Below are positions 14,873-29,875 of a DNA stretch of 64,000 nt, one piece after another; the stretch's first letter is position 1; every line of letters starts with the position of its first letter. Made by a program: the position numbers and the translations under genes. The DNA is from Neocallimastix lanati (nom. inval.) (Eukaryota > Neocallimastigomycota > Neocallimastigomycetes > Neocallimastigales > Neocallimastigaceae). The notes below the pieces were generated by a model that was not told the DNA's origin, did no database searches, and saw nothing but the letters and a program-made list of their open reading frames with translations. Location of the stretch: contig JACVTC010000010.1 in assembly GCA_016946835.1 (NCBI GenBank), positions 559,501 to 623,500 of the forward strand. Direction: 5' to 3'.

Positions 14873-15322
14873 TTATTCTTTTAAATATAAGGTTTTAACT
14901 TTATTTATTCTATTTTGCATATTCTGTATCATTATAGTTTTTCCTTGAGTTTCATATATTTCTTTTGCGATTTCATAGCACTGGATAATTAATTGTACTT
15001 CATTATCTTTTACATTTTTTAATTGATTATTTTCATTTTCATTTAAATTATCTTTACCATTTTCTTTATTCTTAAACCTTTTATTTTTATTATTTTTAAT
15101 TGGGACTATCTTTTCTAGAATTGAAATTGAAATATTAACTTCACTTAAAGCTTTTTGACTCTGACCTAACTTTAAATATTCCTGACCCAATTTTAAATGT
15201 GCTTCAGCTTTCATATCGTTTAAATTTGAATCCTTTAATAGTGGAGGAGGATTATCAAGAATAAAACATGTTTTAATTAATGATTTTAATGTTTCATTAT
15301 CATTAACATTTATATCACTCAT
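14873..15322 (-). CDS. Small TPR-like protein, function unknown
   Basis: Single ORF of 149 aa from an ATG with a good local context. Residues about 38-70 (AEAHLKLGQEYLKLGQSQKAL) fit a tetratricopeptide helix-turn-helix; a low-complexity Lys/Asn linker (about 75-105) follows, then a second amphipathic helical segment (CYEIAKEIYETQGK) that could be another degenerate repeat. TPRs mediate protein-protein contacts. I do not recognise the family. Codon and residue composition are less biased than the flanking repeats, which supports a real gene. Confidence 0.6.
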   Translation of the reverse strand: MSDINVNDNETLKSLIKTCFILDNPPPLLKDSNLNDMKAEAHLKLGQEYLKLGQSQKALSEVNISISILEKIVPIKNNKNKRFKNKENGKDNLNENENNQLKNVKDNEVQLIIQCYEIAKEIYETQGKTIMIQNMQNRINKVKTLYLKE

Positions 15323-16001
15323 TGTTTCTCTCTTATTACAATTATTTCAACTTTTTTGGATTATATTAAGATTATTATAAATTTTGTATAATTAATAAAA
15401 AAATTATAAAAAGAAAAAAAAATTATTCAAAATTAATAGTGAAAATATTTCTTTATTTTTTGATTGGCTACTACAACATAATAATAAAAATAAAAATTTT
15501 AAATATTTATTTTTTTATATAATTTAATTTCATAACTTTTTTTTTTTATAATATTTAAATTATATATATTTATTATTATATATATTTTCTATTATATATA
15601 TTTATTATATATATTTTCTATTATATATATTTATTATTATATATATTTATTATATATCTTTATTATTATATGTTAAATATAATAAATTAAAAATATAAAA
15701 AAGGTTAATTTATAAAAAAAATAATTAAATTTTTTAAAACTTTTGTTTCAATAATTATAATAGAATTCTTTTTGTACTTTATTCCTATGTAGAATATTAA
15801 TAAGGTATTATAAAAAATAGTAATAATACTAATAATAACAATAATATAACTAATATTTTTTTTTTTTTTTTTTAAAAAAAAAGTTGTATATAGTAAAATA
15901 AGTAATTATATTATTATTATTATTATTTTCTAATAATAATTATATATAAAATATTTTATATTCTATAAATAAATATAATATAAAAAAAAAACTTTTTTTT
16001 T
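15323..16001. other. Intergenic AT-rich DNA
   Basis: Contains a short tandem array of TATATATTTATTATTA-type units (about 15555-15675) and homopolymers. Nothing else recognised. Confidence 0.65.
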
Positions 16002-18545
<2,544 letters not shown>

Positions 18546-18833
18546 TTTTTTTTCTTTTGGTTAATTTTTATAATAAATATATTATATTATATATTTATAT
18601 TTATATTTTTTTATTATTTATTTTAGAAGAGTTTTTATTATTATTATATACTTGATTTGTTTCTTTATTTATATTATTGAAAATAACTTTTTTTTTTTTT
18701 TTATTTTTTCAAAAAATATGTATCATTTTACTATTACTAGTATAATTATAATATAAATAATTATTAATCTTATGGGTATAATTATATTATTATTATCACA
18801 ATTATTTGTCTTATATATATATTTATTATAAAA

Positions 18834-18868
<35 letters not shown>

Positions 18869-20205
18869 AAAACACAAAATTTTTCCTGTTAAAAATATAT
18901 ATATATATGTATATATAGAATATATATATTTTTTTTAATATTATTGTGATATATGTTTATTTATAAGTTTTGTATTTTTTCTTTTTATCAATATTATTGA
19001 ACAATTTCTTTTATGAATAAATAAATTTAAAAAGAAAGGAAGAAATGGAGTTTAAAAATTATATTTTACCCAATTTTTATATATATATATATAGAACTAA
19101 TAATTTTAAATTATTTAATTAATATTTAAAATTATTTTAATTATATTAAAACAACAAAAATTAAGATAAATATTTTGTCAAAATTAATAGTTTGATTTTA
19201 ATAACAAAAACCTTATTATATTATATTATATATTTGTAATAATAATAAATTAAAAATAAAAATAAAAAAACATCAGGAAAAAAAAAAAAAAAAAGATAAA
19301 AGAAAAAAGAAATTAATTATAAAAAATAATATTAATAAAGTTACAATAAAAATTATATAGGTATTAATTATTTAATTAAAATATAATTCGTCTATTTTTA
19401 ATTAATTATGCATAATAAATCGAAATAATTATTATTAATTACATATATATAAATTAAAAACTGAAACCCTATATAATTAAAATATATAATTATTTGAATT
19501 TATTTTTAATTTTGATTTTTAATTTTGGTTTTATTATAAAATATAATTTAAAAAGAATAAAGTTTAAAAACAAAAAAAAAAAAAAAGTATTTTTAATATC
19601 ATAGATCTATTATGGAATTAAAATTTAAAATACTAGAAAACTTTTTTTTTATTTTTAATTCCATAATAAATCTTTGATATTAAAAATATATATTTTTCTA
19701 AAGAGTTTAATTAATGGATAATATAACCTTTAAAGTATTTAATATACAATTTAAATAATTTAATTCTTAAAATCATATCAACTATTATAATTTAGGAATT
19801 ATACTATTTAAATTATGAATAAATTAATATTCAAAATTTTAATGATATATTATATATTTATAATATTAAATATTATTAATTTGAAAAGTAAAGATTTATA
19901 TAATTAAATTTATACTAACAATATTATTATATGACTTTATATTAAGATTTTTTTTTTCTAGTTATTAATTATGTATATATTAAATATATTTTGTTATATT
20001 TTATAATAGAATATAATCATAATTTTAATATCACAAATTATTTAAAATATATATAACTAATCATCATTTGTTAATATGATTATTATAAACATATTAATAT
20101 TATAATACCCTTTTATTATAATTATACACTTTAATAAATTACAAATTATGAATAATAATAATAATAATAATAGAAAAATATATTAATTAAAATATTTATA
20201 CACAT

Positions 20206-20250
<45 letters not shown>

Positions 20251-20595
20251 TTTTAGTTCGTTTTTATTTTTGTTTATATTATTACTATTAATATATTATT
20301 TTATTATAGTTAATAAAATAAATATTATAACAGAATAACTGAAAAAAGTTTTAATTCAATTTATTTTATTATATTTACTGATGAAAAATAATAAAAAGCG
20401 AATATAAAAATAAAAATAAAAAATAAAAAAATAAAAATACATATATTATTACTTTTATTATAAGCAATAAGCAATATTACCTAAATATTTATTTTTATTG
20501 ATAGTATTATTATTTTTTAAAAGTAATATATATATATTTGGTATTAAATTTTTATTTTTATATTTTTATTTTATTCATATATGTTAAATGTTTAT

Positions 20596-20636
<41 letters not shown>

Positions 20637-21107
20637 ATTAAAAATAAAAATAATACTATATAAATATATATATACAATAAAGATTTTCAAATCGTATTTC
20701 TTTATATATATACATAAATACATATCATATTTTTATTATATTTATTTTTTATTTTTATAATTATTTTCTTTAATTATTTTTTATTTTTATTTTTTTTTAT
20801 TTTTTTTTATTTTATTTTATTTTTTTGTAATTTTTGTTATTATTTTTATTTTTATTTATATTTTATTTTACTTTTATTTTTATTTATTTTTATTTTTATT
20901 TTATTTTATTTTATTTTAACTTAATTTACTTTATTTTTTATTTTATTTTATTTTATTTTATTTATTTATTGTTATTTTTTTTATTCTATTCTTCTTTAAT
21001 GCATTTGAGATAAAAAAAAATATATATTTATCCTTTGTTGATGTTTTTTTGGATTATAAGTAAAATTTCTTTAAAGAATCATTAATATTATCAATATTGA
21101 ATATATA
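18546..21107. other. Intergenic AT-rich DNA between PAQR 5' end and the next gene's 3' end
   Basis: Contains T homopolymers (about 18838-18867, 20206-20248, 20600-20635), (TTTTA)n runs around 20790-20960 and one long imperfect hairpin at 19588-19688. The PAQR promoter presumably lies in the left part; no specific motif identified. Confidence 0.65.
19588..19688. repeat. Long inverted repeat (hairpin)
   Basis: Arms of about 35 bp share TTTTTAATATCA, AGAT, TATTATGGAATTAAAA and their reverse complement, separated by about 28 bp. Two or three mismatches. Foldback or MITE-like remnant; no clear target duplication seen. Confidence 0.7.
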
Positions 21108-22472
21108 TTAAATATCTTTATTTTCTTTACTACTAAATGAAATAGATGAATCTTTATTTGACATTTTTAAAATACCATCATCAAAAGATAGCGTCGTTTG
21201 ATTATCTTCATTATTTTCATCCACTTCTTCCAATATATATGGTGTACTAGAAGTGACAATTGAATCATCATGATTTCGTATATTCAATGGTAAAATTGGT
21301 GAATCGATAGGTGCGTGTTTTTTACTAGAAAATGAGAATGATTGATGTAATGTTGAAGGAGTTGTTGTTGTTGTAGTTGAATTAACAGTATTTAATTGTT
21401 GAATTAAATTTCTACTATCTGAAGGAGAAAGATAAGTAAATGAATTAGATGTATTAAAATCTTGAAAAGAAATATTATAATAGATATTTTCATTTGGTGA
21501 TGAAATTCCTAAAGAACTATTATGTCTATAAGAAGAATTTAATATGGAACTTCTTTGAGATGTTCTTTTTCGATCAATAAAATTACTAGTTGATGAAAAA
21601 CTTTTATTGATTAAGGTAGATGCAGACTGAGGAGATTTTGGACAGTTATTTCCAGTAGTATCAAAATCTTTTTTAGTATTAACAGTTAGATAGGGTTCAT
21701 TAGCTTTAAATTTATTCAATACAGCATTCTTCTTATATGTTGCATCATTTTGACTTAATTGATTTATACTTTCTTTTAAACTTCGTAGATATAAATTTCT
21801 TTCAAGTGAAGGATTTAACATATTTATATATGAACTTTCAATTGTATTTGAATTTAGTTGCTCATTAATAACGTCACTATGATTTTTATTATATTTAGTA
21901 GCACAATAAAAAACAGTAAAGAATACAATAATTAAAAATAAGATAAAACCAGCAACAAAAAACAGCCCCATTTCACTAGTTATAAAATTTATATCTTCCT
22001 CACTTTTTATTTGACATTTATCATTCCTACATCTTGGTTTATGATCATCTTGTGTTTCATAGCATTGATATTCTAATTTTTCGGAACATTCATCATTATA
22101 AGAAATTCTATTTTTACATTTTCCCTTTTCACAATAATAAGGATTTGTACAATTTCCTCTATGAGTTATTATATCTTCTGGGTCTTCAATACAAACTTGA
22201 TCACTTATGTTATCATAGCATTTATTCATATAGCATATTTGATTAATATCACAATCTAGAAGAGATTTACATGTATTAAATAATTCATTTCTTTTATTGA
22301 AAATGCTATTATTTCTTTCTTGTATATCATTATTCATAGATTTGGATATATTCTCATTTTTTATAAAATTTTCAATCTCTTTCTTAAAAAATAACACATT
22401 ATTATCAATAAAATACGTTATACTAGTATTAGTTAATATGATAATACTTAAAAAAAACAAAATCCTATACAT
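21108..22472 (-). CDS. Cys-rich type I membrane protein, unknown family
   Basis: Single ORF of 454 aa. Residues about 1-20 form a signal peptide or anchor. About 65-150 hold some 14 cysteines in short spacings (CKSLLDCDINQICYMNKC, CTNPYYCEKGKCKN, CRNDKCQ), like a disulfide-rich extracellular module. One strong transmembrane helix follows (GLFFVAGFILFLIIVFFTVF, about 168-187), then a Ser/Thr/Asn-rich tail of ~260 residues likely to be cytosolic and phosphorylatable. The topology suggests a surface receptor or wall/adhesion sensor. I recognise no named family, so function is not assigned. Confidence 0.75.
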   Translation of the reverse strand: MYRILFFLSIIILTNTSITYFIDNNVLFFKKEIENFIKNENISKSMNNDIQERNNSIFNKRNELFNTCKSLLDCDINQICYMNKCYDNISDQVCIEDPEDIITHRGNCTNPYYCEKGKCKNRISYNDECSEKLEYQCYETQDDHKPRCRNDKCQIKSEEDINFITSEMGLFFVAGFILFLIIVFFTVFYCATKYNKNHSDVINEQLNSNTIESSYINMLNPSLERNLYLRSLKESINQLSQNDATYKKNAVLNKFKANEPYLTVNTKKDFDTTGNNCPKSPQSASTLINKSFSSTSNFIDRKRTSQRSSILNSSYRHNSSLGISSPNENIYYNISFQDFNTSNSFTYLSPSDSRNLIQQLNTVNSTTTTTTPSTLHQSFSFSSKKHAPIDSPILPLNIRNHDDSIVTSSTPYILEEVDENNEDNQTTLSFDDGILKMSNKDSSISFSSKENKDI

Positions 22473-23160
22473 TTTATATATATTTTTTTATTAATTTGAA
22501 TTTGAAAATAGTGCTTAATTTTATTTTATTTTTGTTTTGCTTTATTTTATATTTTTTAGTATGTTTGGTTTTTTAATTCTTTTATTTTATTTTTAATTTA
22601 TTTGTTATTTGTTATTTGTTATTTGTTATTTTTTTTTATTTTTTTATTTTTTTTTCATTTTTTTTTATTTTTTTTTTATTTTTTATTTTTTATGTTAATT
22701 CATTTTATTTTATTTTATTTTATTTTTTTATTTTTGTTTGTTTTTATTTTGTTTTCTGTTCTCTGAATAATAAATAGTAATAGTATTTTAATTTATATAA
22801 AAAAAATTTTTTTTTTCTTATATCTAATATTATTTAATTTCGTTTAATATAAAAATAATTTGTGTTTCAATCATAGTTAAATTATAATAGTGAAGAAGAA
22901 GAAAAAAATTTATAATTATTATTATTATTATAAATTTTTTATTAAACAAATAATCATTGAATATAAAATAGTTCAAAGATATTTAAACTATACTATAATT
23001 ATATTAGATTATTATAGTAATGAAATAAAATATTTATTATATTTTTTAATGATAAATATTTAATTATTAAAAATAATATAAAAAAATACTCTTAGTAATA
23101 ACTTTACTACTTTTTTTTATTCTTTTTTTAATGAAATAGTATTTTAATTTTTGAATATTT

Positions 23161-23206
<46 letters not shown>

Positions 23207-24235
23207 TTCTATTCATACTTATTCTAACAATAATATTTATTTTAAATAAATTATTATAAATAAATAAATAATATATATTTACAAAATTTTTAAGTGAGAA
23301 AAAAAAAAAAAAAGATTTTATTCTTAAATAAAGGGTATAAATAAAAATTTAATTTATATATATGTTGAGCAAAATAAACCAGCTTTGTTCTTCTTTTTAT
23401 TATTATTTATTTTTTCTTATTATTTTCCTTTTTTTTTTTAATATATATATATATAATGAAATATATATAATTTGAATTTTTTCAAATTTATAATTTTATA
23501 TAAATATAGGGTTTAAATAAAAAATTATTTTAAAATATAAATTATGCAGAACGATTTTTGCAAGTGGAAAAAAGAAAAAAATTTTTTTTGTAATTAATTT
23601 TATTTTAATTTTATTTTAATTTTATTTTAATTTTATTATTTTTATCTTTGATAATATTTTTATTTTTAAATTTTTTTATATATATTTGATTAAAATTTAT
23701 TTAAGAAAGTTTCACATTATTTTTAATTATTACTTTTATGATTGTTGTTGTATAGAATTTTTTTTTCCTTTTATGCGAGGCTATTTTTATTAAGTGAGCA
23801 TTTAAATGAAGACTTTCATAATGCTATTATCAAAAAAAAAAAAAAAAAAAGAATAAAAACAACTTTTAAAGTTTTTTTTTTTTTTTTTTTTTTTTTTTTG
23901 ATTTTTAATTTTATAGAAAAATTTACTGATTTAAATATTCATTAATTTTTATATTTTTCTAGTTCATAATATTTATTTATATATTATACATATTTATTAT
24001 TACTTTACATAATTATAATAAAAATTATAATTTATTATAAATTAAATCAATTTTTCATTTTCAGTAATAATATAATAATATAATAATAATATATTTAATA
24101 TTTAATTTAAAAATATTAATATAATTTATTATAAACATAAACATATATGTACAGAAAAACCTTTTTATGAAATGATAATAAATACAAAAAAAAATTTTTT
24201 ATATTACAGAACCTAAAAAAAAAAAAAAAAAAAAA

Positions 24236-24580
<345 letters not shown>

Positions 24581-25656
24581 TAATAAAATATAACAAGTAT
24601 ATTTCCTAAGCCATAAATTTATCTTCATTTTATAAACTTCATTTTAATATCTTTTTAATAATGTATTATATTAAATTATATTATTTTATATTATATAATA
24701 TTATTAATATTACATTGAGAATTTAAAGAAAAATTAATATATATTAATATATTTTAAACCTATTAAAAAAAATTTTAGAAAGAAAATTTTGAAATTAAAT
24801 TTTTGTAGCAGTTATATTTATTTATAAAAAACTTTAAATAATAATAAATTCATTATTAATCTGTAGAAAAATTAATAAAAGTTAATTATCCATTTTTTTA
24901 AAAGAATAAATAGAAAACTATGATATTAATTTAAATCTTAATTAATAATAAAATATTTTCCCTTTTCCCTTTATCTTATATTCTATAGTTTTTTTTTATT
25001 TTTATTGGTAGTACTATAAATATATGAAAAATTTGATTTATTACAAAAATATTATATATTATTAGTAATTAATTGTTAAAAAAAAAAAGAAAATAAACTA
25101 TTTTCATATAATTTATATGTTTCATCATGGTCATTTGCTAAATCAAAATGAAATAAATAATAAAATAAAATTAATTATTTAATATTAAAGAAGATACAAA
25201 TGTCAATTATTCAATTAGAAAACTGAATATTTAATAAATTAAATATTGTGTATTTTTCAATATGAATACAATTTATATTCATATTGAAATATTTATTATA
25301 AATATAATTTCTATCTTTAAAAAAAAAAATTTAAATAGTAAAAAAACAAAAATTAGAAATAATTTTAAAATGATAAACACAAAATTCATTATACAGAAAA
25401 TTTTAATTAATAAGAAAAAAATTTAATTAGTTATTTTTTATTATGTTACACAATATTTTTCTTTTTTTTTTTTTTTTAGAATCAATCATAAATGATAAAA
25501 AAGAAAAAAGAAAAAATTTAATTAAGGAAAAGTTTAATTATTATATTTTTTTTTGAATTTATTTATTGATAATTCAACTAATTCTACTAAAAATTAAGTT
25601 AACACTATTATTTACAAGATTTTCTATTTATGTCGTTACTTTATTTTATTCACTAT

Positions 25657-25766
25657 ATAATATATAATATATAATATATAATATATAATATATAATATAT
25701 AATATATAATATATAATATATAATATATAATATATAATATATAATATATAATATATAATATATAAT
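25657..25766. repeat. TATAATA heptamer tandem repeat
   Basis: About 15 copies of a 7-bp unit, nearly perfect. Confidence 0.85.
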
Positions 25767-26874
25767 AAATAATATATATTATTATTTATTATTAAGTATA
25801 ATTTATTATTAGTTATAATTTATTATTTATTATTTATTTATTATTCAATTATTGATTATTAATTATTACTTATAAATTACATAACAAATGAGGAAAGTTT
25901 TAATATTTACTTTAATTAGTTTTAATACTTTTCTTTAACTATTTTAATATATTAATAAATAATACATAATTTTATATTATTAATATGTAAAATATAATAT
26001 TACTTTTAAATTTTAATATATATAAGAATTTTATTTACCATAAATAATTATTTAATTTAATTAGTTCTATCATTAAGACATTAATAATAATAATAAAATT
26101 AAAAAATTAAATAAATTATATATTTAAAATTATAATAAAAATAATATGTATATTTTTTATTTTTATTTTTTATTTTTTATTAATTTATTTAAAATGCAAT
26201 TTCATTTTATTAATATATTAATAATAAATATAAAAACATTATAATTAATATTAAAGTTTATTAATTTTTTTTTTATTTTCATTTTTAAAATTTTATTATT
26301 TATAGAAAAACAAAAAAATAAAAAATTATATAAATAAAAAGTTATCCTATAAGAAATTTCTATTATTTAATAAAATTATATTATTTAATAAAATTATATT
26401 ATATATCATTATACAAATTAAATATAAAATTTTAAAAGAATGAAAGAAAAAGGAAAAATTATATATATATATATATTTAAAGTATCTTCATAGAAAATGA
26501 TATAATAATTAATTATTCCCTTTTATGATAGTATTTAAATATATTAAATTCTATTTATACTAATTGGACTTATATAATTTAATTTTAATTAAATTCTTTA
26601 ATTATTTAATTTGATAAACTTTTTTTTTATTTTATATTTTATGAGTAAGTTTTTTTTTTATATTTTTATATTATTTTTATAATTTTTATTATAATTTTTT
26701 TTGTTTACATATTATTTTTTATATATACCACTTTTAATTTTATGTGTGTACATATGCTATTAAAAAATAACATAATATATACATACGTTGTTTATTCCTA
26801 TTTTTATCGTTACATATCTACACCATTAAAAAATACCAAAAAACCAAAAAAATATATTTTTTTAATAAAATACA

Positions 26875-26945
26875 TGCGTTAACCGGGAATCGAACCCGGG
26901 CCATTTGCTTGGAAGGCAAATATTCTACCTCTATACTATTAACGC
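26875..26945 (-). tRNA. tRNA-Gly (anticodon UCC)
   Basis: A 71-nt gene, no intron. The acceptor stem is perfect (GCGTTAA/TTAACGC), the anticodon arm is TTTGC-CTTCCAA-GCAAA with UCC (opposite 26911-26913), and the T arm is CCGGG-TTCGATT-CCCGG with a perfect B box GGTTCGATTCC (26886-26896 complement). CCA is not encoded. The A box begins at nucleotide 8 (26938). Downstream on the minus strand T runs provide a Pol III terminator. Its 5' end is 14 bp from the LTR of element A, and the whole array of stacked LTRs lies upstream of it. The gene itself is intact. Confidence 0.96.
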
Positions 26946-26959
26946 CATTACTGTTTTTT

Positions 26960-27578
26960 TGATGCATGTCCAGTAAAAATAATAGAAAATAATAGAAAAA
27001 TTATTTAGAAAAATTATTAATATAAATATTTATTAAAAATTAATTTTATATAATGAATCTTAAAATATATTATTAATATATTATTAAAGATAATTTATTA
27101 TTATTAATTATTAAAATATTAAATTAAATAATAATATTAAAAATATTAAAAGAATTGTTGATAATATAGTAAAATTAGTTATATTAATTATAACGGAGAT
27201 TGAATGTTTAATTAAATTGATGTTAATATTAAAATAATTTTTAAATAATGTTAAACAAGATGAATTAATAGTTATAAGTAAAAAGTTATGAATATTTATA
27301 TTTATTAATTAATTTTAGTGTTTCGATAAATAAAATTTATAAAATTAGTAAAAAATATAATTATGAAAATAATTTATAAATAAATATTTTTCTTTTTTTT
27401 TAAGGAATAATAATAAAACATGTATTTTTTTTTTTATGATAAAATATAATAAATAAAATAATAAAAGATAAATAAATAAAAAGTAAATATAATTATTGTA
27501 ATATAATATTCTTGGAGTAATTCCCTTTTGCACAAACGCCCAACTAACATATACGGTATTTAATAAAATATCGTATCA
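26960..27578 (+). repeat. Element A 5' LTR (619 bp)
   Basis: TG...CA ends. The copy at 35368-35985 is identical except for one fewer T near 35800. Confidence 0.93.
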
Positions 27579-27582
27579 AAAA

Positions 27583-27600
27583 TGGTGGAGAATCCGGGCG
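27583..27600 (+). promoter_or_regulatory. Element A candidate primer-binding site
   Basis: TGGTGGAGAATCCGGGCG begins four A's after the LTR. TGG is the complement of a tRNA CCA end, so this is the expected minus-strand primer site. I could not identify the primer tRNA; it does not match the 3' end of the neighbouring tRNA-Gly. Confidence 0.55.
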
Positions 27601-27728
27601 TGCAAACCAAGAATATTATGAAATTTATATTTATATTGATATTTACTTTTTAAAAAATAAAGACAATTAAATAATTAATATTAAATTAAAATTAAATAAT
27701 TAATTTTTTTATAATAGTAATATATAAA

Positions 27729-27779
<51 letters not shown>

Positions 27780-28244
27780 ACCTAAAATTATTATGATTAT
27801 TATTAAATAATAATTAAAGGTAACTGGGAGTTCGAACCAGAATAAAAACGAATAAGTCTTTAATTATTATTATTAGTATAGTTAATTTTTTTTATTATCA
27901 TCTTTATTAGTAATTAAAGACAACTGGGAATTCGGACCAGTATAAAAACGAATAAACCTTTAATTAAGAAATGATATTATAATAAAAAGTAGTAATAGTT
28001 TAGTATAAAAATTAATATTAAATAATATTTTATTAATAGTATATGTGATAATATTTAGAAAAAAAAAAAAAAATAATAGATAATATTTTAATAATAATAA
28101 TAAATAATATTTTAGTAATGGTGAATTAAGTAATAATTAATAATAATAAATGATATTTTAGTAATAGTGAATTAAGTAATACTTAATAATAATAAATAAT
28201 ATTTTAGTAATAGTAATATTTTAGTAATAGTATATAAAATAAGA

Positions 28245-28275
<31 letters not shown>

Positions 28276-28377
28276 GTAATAATAATAACAATAATAATAA
28301 CAATAATAAAAATAACATTATTATACTCGTAAAAGTATATAAGAATATAATTTCAAATTAAAATAATAATTAGATAA
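27601..28377 (+). other. Element A leader with two direct repeats
   Basis: Noncoding leader with a 40-nt poly-A tract (27738-27778), two diverged 55-bp repeats (27811-27865 and 27911-27965) and AAT-rich sequence. Each repeat carries a T-arm-like hairpin (CTGGGAGTTCGAACCAG in the first, CTGGGAATTCGGACCAG in the second). A packaging or translation signal is possible; inference only. Confidence 0.5.
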
Positions 28378-29682
28378 ATGGCGGACGCTTCGAAAATTAG
28401 AAGAGACTTACCATACTTAGCAAATTATGGTAAGGACATAGATTCTTGGATAGAAGATTTCAAAAATGTTATGGAAATTTACAACATTGAGGAACCAAAC
28501 AGAATTTTTATTTGGGTAAAGAACGCAGTAGAGGCTGACATAAAAAACCTTTTAAAATCTTTATGTACTACAAGAAATAATGTTAAAAGGTTTCCCTCAT
28601 ATAAAGAAATCCAGAGAGCCATTGAAGATTATTTAGAAATTACTCAAAATGATAAGTGTTCAATTTTAAAGGCCTTAAAAATAAAAAGAAATGAAACAAT
28701 TAAAGGATTTAATTATAATTATTTAACTCTTTATCATCGACTTGACTTGGAATATAAAAAATTAATATGTGTCGATGATTATTTAAATGCTATACATGAT
28801 AGGGTATATGTACATTCTCAAGTAATTTTGGCCAACTGTAAAACATTAACAGAAGCGTTCGAAGTAGCAGAACGTGCAGAAAAAGCTGAAGTACGAACTA
28901 TAACAAACAAAAATTCTCAGAATGTTATGGTATATCAAAACAACATAAATAAAAATAATAACAATTTATTAAATCATCCAATTTATAGGAGCTTAAGAGA
29001 ACATGGAAATAATTTAGATAATTCATATCAAGCGTCATCATATGTTATGGGTTATATAAATGAAAACTCCACCAATAATAGAATGTTTACACCAGGTAGA
29101 TATAGTAACAATAAAAATAAAAGTTTTAATAATAATAATAATTATTATCACGGAGTAGAACAAATTCAACAAAATAATACTTATGATACAAGAAGATTCT
29201 ATAATAACTACGAACCAAAAGCTAGAAAATCAGTTATGTGTTACTCATGTAAACAAGTAGGACATAAAGCTTATGAATGTCCTAATAATAAAAATAATGG
29301 TAGTAATAGAAATAATAATCTTTATAATATGAATAATAATGATATGGGTAATAATTATAATAATAATTTTGATTATAATAATAATAGTAATAAATATAAC
29401 AATTATTATAATAATAGTAATAAAAATGGCTACAATAATTCTTTTAATGGTAGTAATTATTACTTTAATAAAAATAATAAATTTACTGGAAATAATATTG
29501 CTAATAGAAATAATCATAATTTTAATGAGAATAATATTCCCACTGGAAATAATAATTTTAATAGAAATTCTAATGGAATAAATCAGGATATTAATACTAC
29601 TAGTTCAAATATTAATAGTAATTTCAAAGCTAATGTAAATAATAATAATAATAATGGAGATAGCTTTAATAATTTAAACTAA
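28378..29682 (+). CDS. gag: Element A Gag
   Basis: 434 aa. Residues about 1-180 form a capsid-like Gag core (DIDSWIEDFKNVMEIY, then helical segments). A zinc knuckle CYSCKQVGHKAYEC lies at about 288-301, typical of nucleocapsid. The C-terminal 130 residues are Asn-rich, encoded by AAT/AAC runs. The frame ends in TTA AAC TAA, where a frameshift signal overlaps the last codons. Gag would form the virus-like particle and package element RNA. The start is the first ATG of the frame. Confidence 0.9.
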   Translation: MADASKIRRDLPYLANYGKDIDSWIEDFKNVMEIYNIEEPNRIFIWVKNAVEADIKNLLKSLCTTRNNVKRFPSYKEIQRAIEDYLEITQNDKCSILKALKIKRNETIKGFNYNYLTLYHRLDLEYKKLICVDDYLNAIHDRVYVHSQVILANCKTLTEAFEVAERAEKAEVRTITNKNSQNVMVYQNNINKNNNNLLNHPIYRSLREHGNNLDNSYQASSYVMGYINENSTNNRMFTPGRYSNNKNKSFNNNNNYYHGVEQIQQNNTYDTRRFYNNYEPKARKSVMCYSCKQVGHKAYECPNNKNNGSNRNNNLYNMNNNDMGNNYNNNFDYNNNSNKYNNYYNNSNKNGYNNSFNGSNYYFNKNNKFTGNNIANRNNHNFNENNIPTGNNNFNRNSNGINQDINTTSSNINSNFKANVNNNNNNGDSFNNLN

Positions 29683-29705
29683 ATAATGGGAGAAGGACAA
29701 CTCCC
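29673..29705 (+). promoter_or_regulatory. Element A -1 programmed frameshift signal
   Basis: Heptamer T-TTA-AAC (29673-29679) is in the gag zero frame directly before the TAA stop. An 8-nt spacer (29680-29687) follows, then stem GGGAG (29688-29692), 8-nt loop and CTCCC (29701-29705). The -1 frame is open from the heptamer through 43 codons into the pol ORF. UUUAAAC is a known -1 slippery site. It explains Gag-Pol synthesis without an independent start. Confidence 0.85.
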
Positions 29706-29801
29706 GTTAACCAAACCAAACTTCAAACTTATAATAAAAATAATAGTATTAATGAAGAATATGTAAATTTAACATACTCTCCCAAGTTAAATAATAATAC
29801 T

Positions 29802-29844
29802 ATGAAAATAAAAAATAATTATAATAATACTAATGATAATAATT

Positions 29845-29875
<31 letters not shown>

